A DNA stretch of 64,000 nt from Lottia gigantea (lineage: Eukaryota > Mollusca > Gastropoda > Lottiidae). Both the position numbers and the translations under genes were made by a program. A model generated the notes under the pieces. It saw only the letters and a program-made list of their open reading frames with translations. It had not been told where the DNA came from and made no database searches. Where the stretch lies: the NCBI RefSeq assembly GCF_000327385.1, contig NW_008710536.1, forward strand, positions 156,381-220,380, read 5' to 3'. This document shows, piece after piece, positions 35,226 through 46,874 of this stretch. The stretch's first letter is position 1; each line of letters starts with the position of its first letter.

Positions 35226-36575
35226 ATGGCGAATAAGTTTGGATTAGGTTCTTTATCTTTAGAAACTAAAAAACCTAACACTACAGCGTGGATAAATAAA
35301 GCGAAACCTTACTTTGTGGATCAAATCGGTGACACTCTTCGAGGTGATTTAGATATGAACAATTTTAGCATAACTAATTTAAAGTCTCCGGAAAACGATA
35401 ATGACGCCGTTCACAAGAAATATTTACGGGAACAAATAAATTCAATTGAAGTAAATAAAAACCATTTAGAAGATAAAATAAGTAATGTGAAAAGATTCTT
35501 CAAACGTCAACTAAATAATAAAAATTTTGTTAATGATACTAAACCACAACAAGAGGTACAAAGATTAATAAGTTTTATTCAAAAAGAATTAGTCAACGTA
35601 GCAAATAAAACTGAGTTACAAAATTTAATTTCATTAATATCTAAATTAGAGGATAAGATTGCAAAACAAAAATTAGACATTCAACAATTGATAGATAACA
35701 TTCCAGATGAAAATGAAGATACGTTTCAACAGGAATTAAATGCTCTGGAAACTAAACTTAACAGTGAATTACAAAAAGAACTAACAAATATTAAAAAACA
35801 AATACAAAACATAGATGATAGCGAAATCAAAACCTATATTCAACAACAAATACAAAACATAGATGATAGCGAAATCAAAACCTATATTCATCAACAAATA
35901 CAGAACATTGATGATAGTGTTATTCAACAACAGATAACCACTATTAATAACCTAGTTTTGAAACAGGACAAAAATATAGTCGCATTAGAAAAAAAGTTTC
36001 TCAAGAAAGAATCATATTATTTCAATCTTCCATTTAGAAATTTGGGTTTTTTTAGTGCTTCTTTTACTAATAATATTGATAAATCAAAAGACTATGAATA
36101 TAAAACATATGGATTTACAGCAAATATTAGAGTATATTTTGTTCCAAAATATACTATTCATCCCAGAAATATTTTTGAAAATGATGATGATCATTATCGT
36201 GTAATAGATTTTAATTTCCGAGGAAAACTTATAATTGAAATAACTTTCCCTTTTCAGGTAAAAGTTGATTCAATATTCTTCAGACAAAAAACTTTTTCAT
36301 CTAATCAATTTAACGCTCGTAAAGTTCTTCAGTTTATCAATGGTATAAAAAATGTAGAAACTAAAGAATTTGAAAATAACGATGAAAACAATAAGAATGA
36401 TCACTCATATGAAATTAAAACGAGTGGAAAATATATAGATAGGTTTAGAATGTTAATCATACCAGATAATGAAGAAGATGAACTTACATTGAGTTATTTT
36501 GATATGTTATTGGAGACGGAAACTCCAACATCAATGAATATTATTAGAAATCCAGAACCAAAAAAAAAGATATAA
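35226..36575 (+). CDS. Polinton fibre-like coiled-coil protein
   Basis: About 449 residues in one frame. The N-terminal part has GDTLRGDLDMNNFSITNLKS and DAVHKKYLREQI, a motif known from phage and virus tail-fibre-like proteins. The middle (about residues 80-270) is a long coiled coil containing three near-identical copies of a QIQNIDDSEIKTYI unit. The C-terminal part is beta-rich (YKTYGFTANIRVYFVPKYTI) and ends in a Lys-rich tail. Attachment or fibre function is inferred from composition. Confidence 0.7.
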   Translation: MANKFGLGSLSLETKKPNTTAWINKAKPYFVDQIGDTLRGDLDMNNFSITNLKSPENDNDAVHKKYLREQINSIEVNKNHLEDKISNVKRFFKRQLNNKNFVNDTKPQQEVQRLISFIQKELVNVANKTELQNLISLISKLEDKIAKQKLDIQQLIDNIPDENEDTFQQELNALETKLNSELQKELTNIKKQIQNIDDSEIKTYIQQQIQNIDDSEIKTYIHQQIQNIDDSVIQQQITTINNLVLKQDKNIVALEKKFLKKESYYFNLPFRNLGFFSASFTNNIDKSKDYEYKTYGFTANIRVYFVPKYTIHPRNIFENDDDHYRVIDFNFRGKLIIEITFPFQVKVDSIFFRQKTFSSNQFNARKVLQFINGIKNVETKEFENNDENNKNDHSYEIKTSGKYIDRFRMLIIPDNEEDELTLSYFDMLLETETPTSMNIIRNPEPKKKI

Positions 36576-36864
36576 GCAGTTATGAGTTTTTACGAACGAT
36601 AGACTTTGAATACGTAAAACTATATTTTGTTATTAATGATATTTACCTCAATTGATATTCATAAAAGTCAACAAATCAAAATTTTTTAATAAGAGATGAT
36701 GCATATGTTAATATATCAATCTATATTAGAAAACCAAAATTTTTAGTTCATCTGAATAAGATTAATGATTCGAAAGAACAAATATCGTTAGTAACTGTTC
36801 AAGTTATTATTAATAAACACATAGCAGCTTTATCAGAAGTTCACTTAATTTAATTACCTAAAAA

Positions 36865-39552
36865 ATGGAACTCGAAAGTAGACAACAATATATGATAGAA
36901 TTGTTATATACCCAGCGATGGATACTGCTTTGTAAAGTGCGTTAATCGTGTTTTAAACGAAGACTACACGAGAGATTTTCAAGATTTCATCAACAGTTTT
37001 TCAAAATCAAACAGAAAAGGAGTTACGACATCTGCTAGAATCTGCGAATTCAATAAGAAATTTAATATTTATTTTCAAATTTATATGCCCAAACATAGAC
37101 ATTTTCAACCAAAGAAAGTATCCGAAGAATTAGATTGGGTATTTTATTTACACAAAGAACATTTCTGTTTGATAAGAAGAAATAACAAAACCTTAGCCAT
37201 TAAAGAAATAGAAGATAATTACGATGAAAATGTATGGAGAACTTGTAAAGATGATTATGCGATAACGCAAGTTTCACCTCTAAAACTAAACGTTTTTCCA
37301 ACCATTCCCGATGATTGTTTATGCATGGGATTGCGAAACCTATAACGAAAATAAAGCCATACCTTATTCTTGCACGTTAATTAATTTAGAAAAACTAAGA
37401 AAAATGTTAAACAGAATAAATAATCAGATCCCATTCCAGAAGAATTTTACAACAAACTCATGAATAATATAGTAGAAATATTTGTAGGTACAGATTGCAT
37501 CGATCAAATGTTACAACGTTTAGGAAAAATAGATCAAAAAAGAATAACATTAATTGCTCATAACGCTAGTAAAAAAACTAACACAATGCCCTTTAAAAAC
37601 TCCCAGAGGAATCCTGTCTCTACCTTTAACTAATTCATTCACTGATGAAGATTTACAGAAAAATGGAAAAGACAGAAAGAAATAAAGGGTAACTCTAATT
37701 ATTTACAAAATATTAATTTCATATGTTCCTATCAACACGAAACATCTAGTTTGGCAGCATGGGGAAATTCATCTAATCTACCAATGAATTTGAGAAAGAT
37801 CGAGGATGTTTATATTGCAAAATACACTAAAGATAATTGGGAATCTTTAAGACACGAATGGGAACCTTACGCTAAAAGAGATACGTTATGTCTCGGAGCT
37901 TGTTTGATAAAATACAATCAAGCAATGAAAGAAGTTGTATTTCAGAATATTTCCAATAATCTAACGGCTCCTTCTTTATCTTTAAAGGGTTGGTATTATT
38001 TATATCATTACGATAAAGAAATGGTTGAAGAAGAATGGTATGAAACTACTAGAATGGTTCCGAAACACACCGAAAAAGAAAACGTAGAAAAAGTTTACTC
38101 ACATACTCACCCTTTTATAAGATATATTATCAGACAAAGTATTAAAGGAGGAAGAGTTTCGGTAAATCGAAAATCATTTGAAACGAATAAAATGGATGAA
38201 ATTTGTAATATATTAAAGGAATACAATGCAAGTGACACTGATAATATAATTGATTTATTCAAAGAATATAGCGCTAGCACGAAAGATAAAACGGAGGTTC
38301 ATTCGAGACTTAAAAAAATAAAATGTACTAAACTGATGGCATTTGACGCTAACGGTTTGTACGCTTCCGCCATGTCGGATTTAGATAGCGAATATCCGAG
38401 AGCGGAAAGTGGTAGACACTTTCTACCGGAAGAAAATAAAGAATTTGTCAAGCTCTTTAATGAACAAATTCAGACCTAGAACTGCTATTTTAAAGGTCTG
38501 GTTTGAATATCCCAAAAACATGTTCTTCCAACCCATACCAGCTAAAGATAAAATCACTTTCACGAATAAAGAAGGTAAAAAGGAAACTGGCACTAAAATC
38601 AGATTCAGAAATGGTCTCTGCCACGACGTTTTAACATCGGTCGATATTCAAGAAATAGTGAAAGTCGGTGGACGAATTATTAAAATATTAGATGGTATAG
38701 TTTACGAAGAAAATTTTAAAACTCCACCCTATAGAGATTATATTTTAATTTTGAGAGATCTAAGAAATATATATAAACGAGAAGGTAATATCGTAGGTAG
38801 TAATTGCATGAAATTATTAGGTAATTCGTTTTATGGTAAATCTATTCAGAAGGATATAAATACATCGAGACATCTATGGAGTGAAGCGACTTTAAAAGCC
38901 AACTATGATTCACACGTCAAAAGCTATGAAAAAGTAAATGATAGTCAATATATAGTTGAGATAAATGAAGAAGAAAAAGAATTTATTCCTCCTAAATCTA
39001 CACGACTAACACCTAGTCATTTGGGATCATTCGTTTTATCTCACAGTAAAAAAATAATGAATAATTTTATTCGCGTGATAGATGGATTTTATAAGCCTGA
39101 ACTATACGGATACCGATAGTTTATACATTTCGTCTAGCAATTGGGATAAATTAAATGAAGGTGGGTTGGTGTCCGAAAATGATTATTGTAAAGGAAAGAA
39201 TGATTATGGTGATTGTGGAATTATATTTGGTTTATATTTAGCGCCAAATGTTAAATACAATATCATTCTAACTTCCGATGGTGTTTTAAAAGAAAAGAAA
39301 ACGTTTAAGGGTTACTCTAAAGATAAGATATCCGTAGAAGATTATATTCGATTAGCTAGTGGACTCGATGTAACGAATGAATTTAAGAAACCTTGGGTAA
39401 AAAGTTTCACCAATGGAGTAGTTATGTCAAAGGATGATGATAAACAAAAGAAAGTTTTTAGAAGTTATCTAAATCTCGTTAAGAGAAAAGCACCAAACAG
39501 TGAAGGAATCATGTATCCTTACAACGATGGAAAAGAATTGAACATAGATTAA
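36865..39552 (+). pseudogene. Polinton protein-primed DNA polymerase B, broken
   Basis: The remains are identified by palm motifs: FDANGLYASAMSDLD (motif A type), KLLGNSFYGKSIQKD (motif B type) and YTDTDSLYIS (motif C type). An upstream exonuclease-side region contains KRDTLCLGACLIKYNQAM. The family replicates the element by protein priming. The gene is broken in several places and is best regarded as a fossil. Confidence 0.9.
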
Positions 39553-39608
39553 AACTATGAATTTGATGATTTTGATTATCTAACTATTCAAGAAGAGAAT
39601 GAAGAGTG

Positions 39609-40332
39609 TTAATTTTTTTGTTTTAAATGAAGTTGAATAACAATTTCCTCGTTACCAAAATCTATAAACCTATTTTTACCACTTTTGATTTCCAGATTTA
39701 TATCTTTAATCATAAAGGACTTAAGTGGTAAATACGTCGTTTGAAATGGTTTCTCTATAATTCTATATCCTATCGGTACAGTGAATGTTGGAAGACGGTA
39801 AATAATCTGACGTTTGTATTTATTGAAAAATCCACCGTTTATCAAATTGCAATGTATATTTATGACATCGATATCATTCTCGATATTAGCTTTGTGTGGT
39901 GCTAAAGTGGATTGGGTGTATACTCGTTTATCAAATCCTAGTAACGTATTCAATGAATTTTCAACGTTGAAATCAACTTGACTATTATTTCTTAATATTA
40001 ATTTTATTTTGTTCAGATTCAAATTACCTTCGAATTCAATATGGTTTTTACCATTGACACTTCCTCCATATTCAGATAGGTATTCGTTAATGGCTATGTA
40101 TTCATAGCTTCCTGGTAGTAAACTTATGGTTTTGAACGTAACTCCGTTATCTGTTGAATATTTTTATTTGGTTATTTTTTTCGTTGATATTTCTAATGGA
40201 ATTGTAAACAGAGAAATACTTTAATCCCAATTCATATTCTTGATTGCGATCGAGTTCGTACTCATAATCTAGAGATAATTTAATGTCTGACTTATTTGAG
40301 GTGATAACGAATAGTTGTTCTTTATTTGACAT
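39609..40332 (-). pseudogene. Polinton putative minor capsid protein, broken
   Basis: ENDIDVINIHCNLINGGFFN, RLPTFTVPIGYRIIEKPFQT and YEYELDRNQEYELGLKYFSV are typical of the conserved Polinton gene usually assigned as the single-jelly-roll minor capsid (penton-like) protein. Assignment is from remembered family features. It converges with the polymerase gene and is broken. Confidence 0.6.
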
Positions 40333-40433
40333 TTTTAATCACGCTTTTATAATCATTTTTTATCTATGATACCTTTCTCTAGGAGTCTTTTTAATATACA
40401 ATTTACTTCATTATATTGTCTGCACGATCGATG

Positions 40434-41092
40434 TCATTCCTTCATTGCCGCTAATATTACTCGTAATCTATTAAGCAATTCTTCATTATTATCGGATAAA
40501 AACGTTATACCATGTCCAGATGCCAACATATCTTCGAATTCGTCTATTTCTTGTATGATTGGTGGATTGTCTTCATTATAATCACCCGATTCGTCAACTT
40601 CGTGTACAGGATGTTCAATTGCTTTTATAAATAGTTTAACTTCTTTCGATCTATATGTGTCGGGTCCTGTCCTTTTAATTTCTTTTAGAAATTTTGAGTA
40701 TGCTACTAAATCCTTGTAATCGGCAATACCAGGTCCCCCCCCCCCCCCCCATTCATTAAATCTATTAATCCTTCTGTCGTTGTAAATGTAAAGTCTTTTG
40801 TATCGTTTTTGAATAAAGGGTAAAATTTTTCAAATTTTATTCTAAATCCATTAAACAATAACCCATCATTAACAACAATTGGTGAAATGCTCTGTGGTAA
40901 ATCTGGGTGAGGGTTTGAAAAATATGGATTTATATCATCTTCTGTCCTAATTATAATACCATCATATTCAATGGTATGTTCTATTTGATGAGGTTCTATA
41001 GGAGGTGTGGGTTCTATAGGAGGTTTATATTCTAAAGCTAATTTCTTTTTAATATCCTCTTGAGATTTTAATATGGGTTGAAATAGTTCCAT
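40434..41092 (-). pseudogene. Polinton protein of unknown function, broken
   Basis: The N-terminal part is Pro/Glu-rich (KPPIEPTPPIEPHQIEH), followed by VVNDGLLFNGFRIKFEKF, and the C-terminal part is acidic (EDNPPIIQEIDEFEDML). I recall a similarly placed gene in other Polintons but cannot name a function. Confidence 0.55.
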
Positions 41093-41109
41093 TTTAAAAA
41101 CAATAAAAT

Positions 41110-41799
41110 TTAACAAATATCTGTCATAACTCTTTCACCTGCAGGTTTTCTAGTATTAACGAATATATATCCATGATCATCTGGGTTTTTCCATTGAGCT
41201 TTACAAACCTTTTTAAATGCATCTCTGTCCATTCCAGGATTTATCGACTGAATGATTTGAGATAAATCTTTATCGTTTAATTCAAATAATAAAAAACAAT
41301 TTGCATTTTTTCTAATAAACATAGAATCCATCCCGTAAAAAGATTGAGATTGGTATATGCAGTGACAGTTGTGATGTCTTCCCTTCGTGAAGAATTCTTG
41401 TTGAACAGCTTGATTTCTTTGCGCTACGCAGTCGTCAAACAATATTAAGTTCTTTCGTTTGCTATCAATATTAGACAAGTCTAGATCATTAACATTTTTC
41501 GTTCCTTCGATGTAGTTATCTAAGATATCTTTTATTTCCACTTCTTCTTCGTTTTCTTCGTAATATTGAAATAGGTCTTGAACATCTTTCTTTGGTAAAT
41601 ATTCTAAACCTTTGAGAAATTGATAATACGATTGCTCTGGCGTTGTTGTGTATATATACAAAGAATCGAAATCTAAAAGGTTTGGTGTTGTCAACATGTT
41701 AAAAGTGAGATGAGTTTTCCCAGAACCGGAACTACCGCATATACACATGAGCATAGGGTTATTAGGAAATATTTCTGAATGATTAAATTTTTTACCCAT
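41110..41799 (-). CDS. Polinton A32/FtsK-type genome-packaging ATPase
   Basis: About 229 residues in one frame. The Walker A region is MLMCICGSSGSGKTHLTFNM near the N terminus, and the Walker B-like NLILFDDCV follows at about residue 116. This is the FtsK/HerA-superfamily packaging ATPase conserved in Polintons and related viruses. It lies between the unknown gene and the small Gly/Ala-rich protein. Confidence 0.9.
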   Translation of the reverse strand: MGKKFNHSEIFPNNPMLMCICGSSGSGKTHLTFNMLTTPNLLDFDSLYIYTTTPEQSYYQFLKGLEYLPKKDVQDLFQYYEENEEEVEIKDILDNYIEGTKNVNDLDLSNIDSKRKNLILFDDCVAQRNQAVQQEFFTKGRHHNCHCIYQSQSFYGMDSMFIRKNANCFLLFELNDKDLSQIIQSINPGMDRDAFKKVCKAQWKNPDDHGYIFVNTRKPAGERVMTDIC

Positions 41800-41810
41800 T
41801 TTTTATTATT

Positions 41811-42300
41811 TTAATTTGTTCCAAAAATAACTCCTTCTCCTTTATACTTTGAAAGAAATATTCCTTCTCCAGTATCTACTAATTTATTTAATCCTTGTTT
41901 AACAGTTTTCTTGGTTTCTTCCCCAAATCTTTTTCCAAATTCTTTTATTGTGCCTATCATTTCTCCCTCTCCTGAACCTCGTGCCTCCTTTTCAATTGCT
42001 AAATTATGTCTGCGTTCTTCAGCTGCTGTTACTGCAGCTGCTTTATTTGAGTTGACGGCTTTTGCTATTCCAGTAGCCACTGCAATACTACCAAATATTA
42101 AAGGTAGAAGGAAAGGTAAAAATCCACCTTCTTTTCGCGTCAATTCTTTCTAAATCTATATCATCTCTGACTTTACAATTTTTGTATTTATCAATAAGTT
42201 TTTTAGTTATGTTGATTTTTTTACCATTGAAAGTTATTACAGTTGGGGAAGCTGTATCAATAGCTTCTATTATTTTCATAACTAAAGTTTCTACTTTCAT
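41811..42300 (-). pseudogene. Polinton small Gly/Ala-rich protein region, broken
   Basis: A short hydrophobic Gly/Ala stretch (FLPFLLPLIFGSIAVATGIA) precedes a charged Ala/Glu-rich helix, which fits a small membrane-interacting virion protein. An adjoining upstream stretch (IIEAIDTASPTVITFNGKKI) probably belongs to the same region. Confidence 0.5.
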
Positions 42301-42386
42301 TTTTAAGGGTGTATTTTTTACTCAATTCTTATCATTCTTCTATCTGCTATTTTAATTAAATGTTTTGCTTCCTCCAATAATAAACA

Positions 42387-43673
42387 CTAACCTGTCACAT
42401 CTCCTTGTGTTTTTTCAATATGAGTATTTATGTTCACTCCTGTTTTGAAAAGATCTTCTTGGTGAGCTGATAGATCAAAACAGAAGATTGGATGATTAAG
42501 TGTAAAATCTACATATTCAAACTGAGGTAGATTTCCAAATAATTCACACATATTTTTATAGTTTCTATACAATTCATTATAATCCTTTGTGGTTGGATTA
42601 ATTGTTAAAGGTTGGTTAGGATAATTATCGTTGTTTAATCTTACTTGAACTTTATGGATTAAAGGATTTTGAGTTTGGTTCATTGCCACTCTAAAGACAT
42701 TATTGTTATTCGTTTGAGAATCTGGTAAGTTCTTGAAACCAACCATTAAATATCTTGCTGGTTTAATAGTGTTAGTGATTGGCCACGTGGTGGATTCTCC
42801 CGTTAAAGTCATGCTATCTACTGTATTACGATGAAGAAAAGTTATTTCAATATCTTTAGTTAACGAGTTGAATATTCTCGTTTCTACTTCAATTGATGGT
42901 GTTATTATGGGTATGAAAAGTTGGAGATTCGTTATTTCTAATTTTGCATCTGAACTATTCTCTCCAAAGAATATCTTATCATCGTTGATTTCTCTTTGTA
43001 GATGAATTTTATATGGTAACCCTATGGAAACCTTTCTGTGTTCCAACAGACCGAATAAAGGATATAATTTCCAAGTTACTTAATTACCCCACCTAATATT
43101 CTCAACAATATTATTGTACTGAAGTACTCGTTTTTCAAATCCATGATTAGCTGCTCGTCCTACTCTTTCTATTGTGTTTCGAGCAACAACTCTCTAAATA
43201 TCTAAATCAGCATCATTTGCAACATTTCTTACCGGTTCTTTTCAAACACTTCCATCACCAACATCGGGTATCCAACCTGAGACTGAATCGAAATCTTTAG
43301 GATATAAAACTGTTTTCAACATTGTGTCGAATTCCCCAGGGTGTTTGATTGTTTCTATCGGATTTGAACCAGCTTCCAAAACCATCTCGCTAAATAAAGA
43401 TGGAAAGAAATTGTTTCCTAACGTTGTATTAGTTTGTGGTACTTGATTCTGAGTTCCATCTTTAATTTTGAAATCACATCTGAAATAAGCATCGGAAAGA
43501 AGCAACCAATTCGATAATGAATTTATTTCGAAAGTAATTCTACCACCATCATTCAATTGGGATTTAGAACCAACAGTGGGTGAGATGATAATATAATCCT
43601 CTTTTTTCTTGTTAAATGAATAACGAATCGGATCATATAATCTAAAGATTGGATCTAGTATTTTATTTGCCAT
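42387..43673 (-). pseudogene. Polinton major capsid protein (double jelly roll), broken
   Basis: The first part (PIFRLYDPIRYSFNKKKEDY, SNWLLLSDAYFRCDFKI) and the second part (NDNYPNQPLTINPTTKDYNE, NHPIFCFDLSAHQEDLFKTG) match the Polinton/NCLDV-type double-jelly-roll major capsid protein. It is broken. Confidence 0.8.
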
Positions 43674-43724
43674 TTTTAAGGTTTAAAATTTGAGTAGAAA
43701 ATTGTTTTTTTTTCCAAAACATTA

Positions 43725-44003
43725 TTTTAATATGCTTTTTTTGATGGAATGTAGGAAATTGATTGAAAGTGTTTTTTGGTGTAAGAATTTTATGAAATGT
43801 AGGATGTTTTATGAAATGTAGGGAATTTAGGTCTTTTTTAAGTGTAAGAATTTATGAAATGTAGGATGTTTTGCTGTAAGAATTTATGAAATGTAGGGAA
43901 TTTAGGTCTCTTTTTTTGGGAGTTCATAGATTGGTTGCATTTTTCCCATGAAATGAAATGGAATGTGGAGAAATGCGACCAATCTATGAGCTCATATACT
44001 ACT
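43725..44003 (-). repeat. Polinton right terminal inverted repeat
   Basis: It is an inverted counterpart of 32,788-33,040, nearly identical apart from one length difference of about 26 bp near the tip and scattered single differences. It is followed directly by the second GCCATT at 44,004-44,009. Confidence 0.92.
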
Positions 44004-44331
44004 GCCATTGTATAATTCTAAAGCTTTTGTTTTTTATCTCAGACTTTTAAGAACTAGTATGGTACGCCTTTATTCCTTGACTTCAATAATCTTACTTAGC
44101 GAAAATTTTATAGACTCGGAATCTTTCATTGTTTGTAAATCTATATCTCTATAGTTTCGCTATACATGTTCTCGTGGAATAACACATTATGAAAATATTC
44201 ATGGACAGAATATATACATATATGGCATTTTAACAACCGAAGAATCGTCTCTTGAATACAAGTGCTTTAAACTACAGTTCTCATTATTATATGACAAGTT
44301 GGTACAGTATTGCCATATATTCTCAACAATC

Positions 44332-45680
44332 ATGTGGACTGTTTCTTTACTCTGGAATTTAAAATGGTTATTTATCTTGGATTTGTTTTTATTAGCAGGT
44401 AAGAAAGAGCTAATTGTAAAGTTTGGATTTGGTTTTAAGTTTTAATTGTATTTATCGTTTTTATATCGTTATCAACTAGTCTGCTTCTCGGAACACCTGA
44501 TGTTCGAGTCACAAAATCTCGGGGTTTTTTTTAATATTACGATAAAAATATTTTCCTTTCATTTCAGATTGTGGTTATTTTGTTACTACGTCTAAACTTA
44601 AAATGTCATATATACAAAATGTTACAGAAAAAAATCATTTGGTTTTTGCCTTAAAATCAGACAAGTTTTCTAAATTGCATTTATATAATGATACATCTAA
44701 TGTAGGTATGATTGCGATTAGCACCGGCTTTAATCCTAAACAAGTTTCTCTTGGAATAGATTGTATGTTTAATTATCATACACACACGAGTGATTTAGTT
44801 ACTCCAACAGAATACTCATGGTTATGGATAAGATGGACCGGTACACAACTAGAATTTGGTACAGGGACAATTCCTGGTGTAGATTTGGTATACAGTATTT
44901 CTTTCTCTAAAGTGGTCAAGTATATTGGATTTGGAAAATCTTCAGGAAACGAAGAATGTTATTGGATAATCGGTCAGACTAATGAACTTATAAATGGTAA
45001 GAGAAGATAAAGTCTTAGTTTAAGGGATATCGTCCTATAGATATTCTATATTAAAGATATGGTTTTAAGATTGATGTTAGAAACTTACAAAGGATTTGTC
45101 ACATTCACCAGTATGTAATAGAAATCCGTATACCATGAGGAGTAAATTATATTCCGATAAGATGAGATATTTTCTAATTCTATGCTTTAATATTTGATCG
45201 AGGTTGAGATTCAAAATACAATAGGTTTGTAGAAGACTTCTATGGAGTATCTGAAGGGTTCTCTCAAAAAATAAAGTTGATTTGGTGAATTCTGACACGC
45301 ATTTTCTGGCAAAACGTCTAAAAATCATAGTGAAATCAAAGTGAAATTTTAAGACAAATCAGCATTTAGTACAAAGCTTTTAGTTCCGGATTCCATCAAT
45401 CAAGGCATTTCAAAGTGAAATTTTAAGACAAATCAGCATTTAGTACAAAGCTTTTAGTCCCGGACTCCGTCAATCAAGACATTTCAGCATACAAGTTTTA
45501 AGACAAATCAGCAATTGAACAAATTTTGCCTACCGATTTCATCAATGAATACATTTCGCCATGAAAGTTTTCTAACAAATAAGCAATTAGTGCAAAACTT
45601 GGGGCTTTTGATAAAGTGTAACTGGCATTGATTTAGTTTGCGTATAAATTATTTTTAACTATTTATATATTATCATCATC

Positions 45681-45715
<35 letters not shown>

Positions 45716-46874
45716 AATCATTCTCATCTTCTTATTGTTATTATTCATTACAGAATCAACGTTTACAAAAAGCCAAGGTAGGCGAATAACAAATACATCA
45801 AATGTATATCAAGTATGGACTAATATCGAGTGTGCTGTTCTGTGTTTAAGTCTAAATGGATGTTATGGATTCAATTTATCGTTAAAAAGTATGGATATAA
45901 TTCAAATCGCTATAGGGATCGGCCTTTTATTACAAAATGGTTCTATTTGCTGATAACAAAAGCACTATTAAAGATTAGACTACCGCCACTTCTAGGACCT
46001 TTAGATTTTGATGTTGAAAAAATGAGTGAACTTGAGCTATTGAAGAAAAATATTCAGACGTTTTATATACCGCGCCATGGAAAACCAATATTTAAATACC
46101 CATCTTCACAATGTCAATTATTACGAACTACGTCTAAAACCACCTTGACTGCAATAACCAACTTTCTATTCAATATTTCAAAATTTTCGTGGAACTACCC
46201 TTTCAGACGTCCAAGAGAGGCTCGCGATTATGACGCCACGACAGGGTTGCCGCAGTTTGAATTCAGACTCGACATTGTCCCCCCATTAAGTGTTCCCTAT
46301 TTGTACCCCCAGTCTAGGGGCACTGTCTACTATAAACTTCGTCTTATACCTTGGCTGCAATAGTAATCTTTCTGCATCCCTGAATGCAACGATTTGATTA
46401 TTGTTAACGGTTTACCAACTTTATGTCGTGACTCTGATTGGCTGTATTCGCTTACGTACAATCAAATCAAATCGCTTCATTTACAATCTTTCATGATAAA
46501 GAAAGGTGGCTATTAAAGTATAAGACGAAGTGAAGATGGACTTCCATGTGCGTGTGGTGTCTTAGATTCATGTGTAGGTCTATCGGGGACAATGATAGCA
46601 TCGATTTGCAACAATCCAACTTTCAGCAAGATGTCTGTGGTGCATGCGATTCCACACAATGGAGAAATGCTCTATCCCTTCCTTGAATGAAATGGCTAAG
46701 AGCCTATATAATGACAATACTTGTACTATGTTATAATCCCTAACTTTTGTATTTATTTCAGTCAATGGAGTCTCAACCTGTGAATTGATACAAGACGATT
46801 TTCCATTCAGCTGCCCGGGAACCTTAAGCGTAAATTGGGATGGAGATTCTACATGGGCACATTATTATCTTTAG
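44332..46874 (+). CDS. F1: secreted FAMeT-domain protein
   Basis: Four exons: 44,332-44,398; 44,568-44,996; 45,754-45,888; 46,762-46,874. They give 247 residues in frame. Exon 1 is a signal peptide (MWTVSLLWNLKWLFILDLFL). Exon 2 encodes a Methyltransf_FA/FAMeT-type domain (residues ~25-160): NHLVFALKSD, TEYSWLWIRWTGTQLEFGTG and KVVKYIGFGK. Despite the family name this domain is generally a recognition module in molluscan secreted proteins. Exon 3 has a PAN/apple-like start (NIECAVLCLSLNGCYGFNL). Exon 4 adds two cysteines and an SVNWDGDSTWAHYYL end. The stop position is shared with F2, yet exon-like remnants continue downstream, so the family may once have been longer. Intron 2 carries a tandem repeat also present in F2. 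Confidence 0.8.
45345..45605 (+). repeat. ~75-bp tandem repeat in intron 2 of F1
   Basis: Four imperfect units, each with TTTTAAGACAAATCAGCATT, TTAGTACAAAGCTTTTAG and CATCAATCAAGACATTTC, lie between exons 2 and 3. The paralogous F2 intron has its own array of the same unit (55,280-55,625, minus orientation). Confidence 0.85.
45674..45722. repeat. (ATC)n microsatellite
   Basis: A run of ATC/TCATCA triplets immediately upstream of the exon 3 acceptor of F1. Confidence 0.9.
46185..46660. repeat. Three MITE pieces stacked in intron 3 of F1
   Basis: 46,185-46,325 resembles the 3' part of the 701-991 element (GACTCGACATTGTCC, CTATTTGTACCCCCAG). 46,336-46,531 is a full family T copy, with ACTTCGTCTTATACCTTGGC answered by TATTAAAGTATAAGACGAAG. 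About 46,555-46,660 is a half copy of family A (GGGACAATGATAGCATCGAT). F2's intron 3 instead carries a family B copy. Confidence 0.75.

Larger units (their letters stand above)
32788..44003. mobile_element. Polinton (Maverick) element, 11.2 kb, broken
   Basis: The element starts and ends with AGTAGTATATGAGCTCATAG as an inverted repeat and is flanked on both sides by GCCATT, a perfect 6-bp target duplication as expected for Polintons. Plus-strand parts, in order, are a small hydrophobic protein, a PLA2-like region, a retroviral-type integrase, an adenain-like protease, a fibre-like protein and a protein-primed family B DNA polymerase. Minus-strand parts are a putative minor capsid protein, an unknown protein, an A32-like packaging ATPase, a small Gly/Ala-rich protein and a double-jelly-roll major capsid protein. 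The two sets converge near 39.6 kb. Several genes are broken (about ten breaks in all), while a few read in one frame. The highly similar TIRs and intact target duplication suggest a fairly recent insertion. It is shorter than the 15-20 kb usual for the family. Confidence 0.95.

Noticed and set aside
45830-46363. 177-codon open frame overlapping F1 exon 3
   Set aside because: It is out of frame with the FAMeT gene and reads through intron 3 into MITE sequence. The F2 paralogue does not conserve it.
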